A stretch of DNA of 58,259 nucleotides. Origin: Phoronis australis. Taxonomy: Eukaryota > Phoronida > Phoronidae. Position numbers and translations under genes: made by a program. The DNA is taken from assembly GCA_002633005.1 (NCBI GenBank), contig NMRA01000696.1:1139-59397 (forward strand), written 5' to 3'. Shown one piece after another: positions 58,097 through 58,259 of the stretch. The notes beneath the pieces are model-generated. The model searched no databases, was not told where the DNA came from, and saw only the letters and a program-made list of their open reading frames with translations. Position 1 is the first letter of the stretch. Every line of letters begins with the position of its first letter.

Positions 58097-58259
58097 ACCT
58101 CATACACCACCATTGTAATCACCTCATACACCACCATTGCAAACACCTCATACACCACCATTGTAATCACCTCATACACCACCATTGCAAACACCTCATA
58201 CACCACCATTGTAAACACTTCATACACCACCATTGCAAACACCTCATACACCACCATTG
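58097..58259 (+). repeat. minisatellite, 24 bp x ~7, cut by the window edge
   Basis: Unit begins acctcatacaccaccattgt; in the myosin intron upstream of 57974. Confidence 0.9.

Overview
The window is a piece of an animal nuclear genome. It has spliced genes with GT-AG introns, long AT-rich introns, many minisatellites and nested transposon remnants. Two protein-coding genes are recognisable, and they converge tail to tail. My best guess for the organism is a marine invertebrate, possibly a lancelet (Branchiostoma). That guess rests on a zipper/MYH10-like non-muscle myosin and on tandem repeats that run across exon-intron junctions; I recall such junction-spanning minisatellites from amphioxus (named 'mirages'). 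The organism is inferred, not proven.

Layout. Positions 1-9305 are a repeat-rich zone. Two long repeats each occur twice. One copy of the first carries a 1,035-bp hAT-type insertion with 8-bp target duplications, and its sister copy shows the empty site. One copy of the second carries a ~967-bp insertion holding a broken THAP domain. Positions 9306-15909 have no confident gene: a short retropepsin-like ORF, one exon-like stretch and a dispersed repeat family. From 15910 to about 28.0 kb lies a complete TEX2 coding sequence (+ strand, 8 coding exons, 1,218 codons by my splice model). It encodes an ER membrane protein with a PH-like and an SMP lipid-transfer domain. Positions 28.4-33.4 kb are intergenic with two minisatellites. 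From 33488 to the right edge, on the minus strand, lies a non-muscle myosin II heavy chain: 25 constitutive exons resolved, one more expected inside a 780-N gap, and the N-terminal ~340 codons beyond the window. It runs from the motor domain through the IQ motifs and the coiled-coil rod to a short non-helical tail.

Most notable: (1) the myosin has a second, phase-compatible version of the exon encoding the actin-binding cardiomyopathy loop (55421-55542 versus 54879-54997). Neither length is a multiple of three, so the frame survives only if exactly one is used. (2) Three splice junctions (TEX2 exon 4 acceptor, TEX2 last-exon donor, myosin SH1-exon donor) lie inside tandem repeats that copy the splice site; in the two internal cases only the exon-proximal copy keeps the frame. 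(3) Downstream of the TEX2 stop is a 15-bp x 7 array in which every unit carries AATAAA.

The two genes have no obvious functional link: one is a lipid-transfer protein at ER contact sites, the other a contractile motor. Single Ns at 1609, 2457 and 14585 coincide with edges of near-identical duplications and probably mark assembly joins of allelic contigs.
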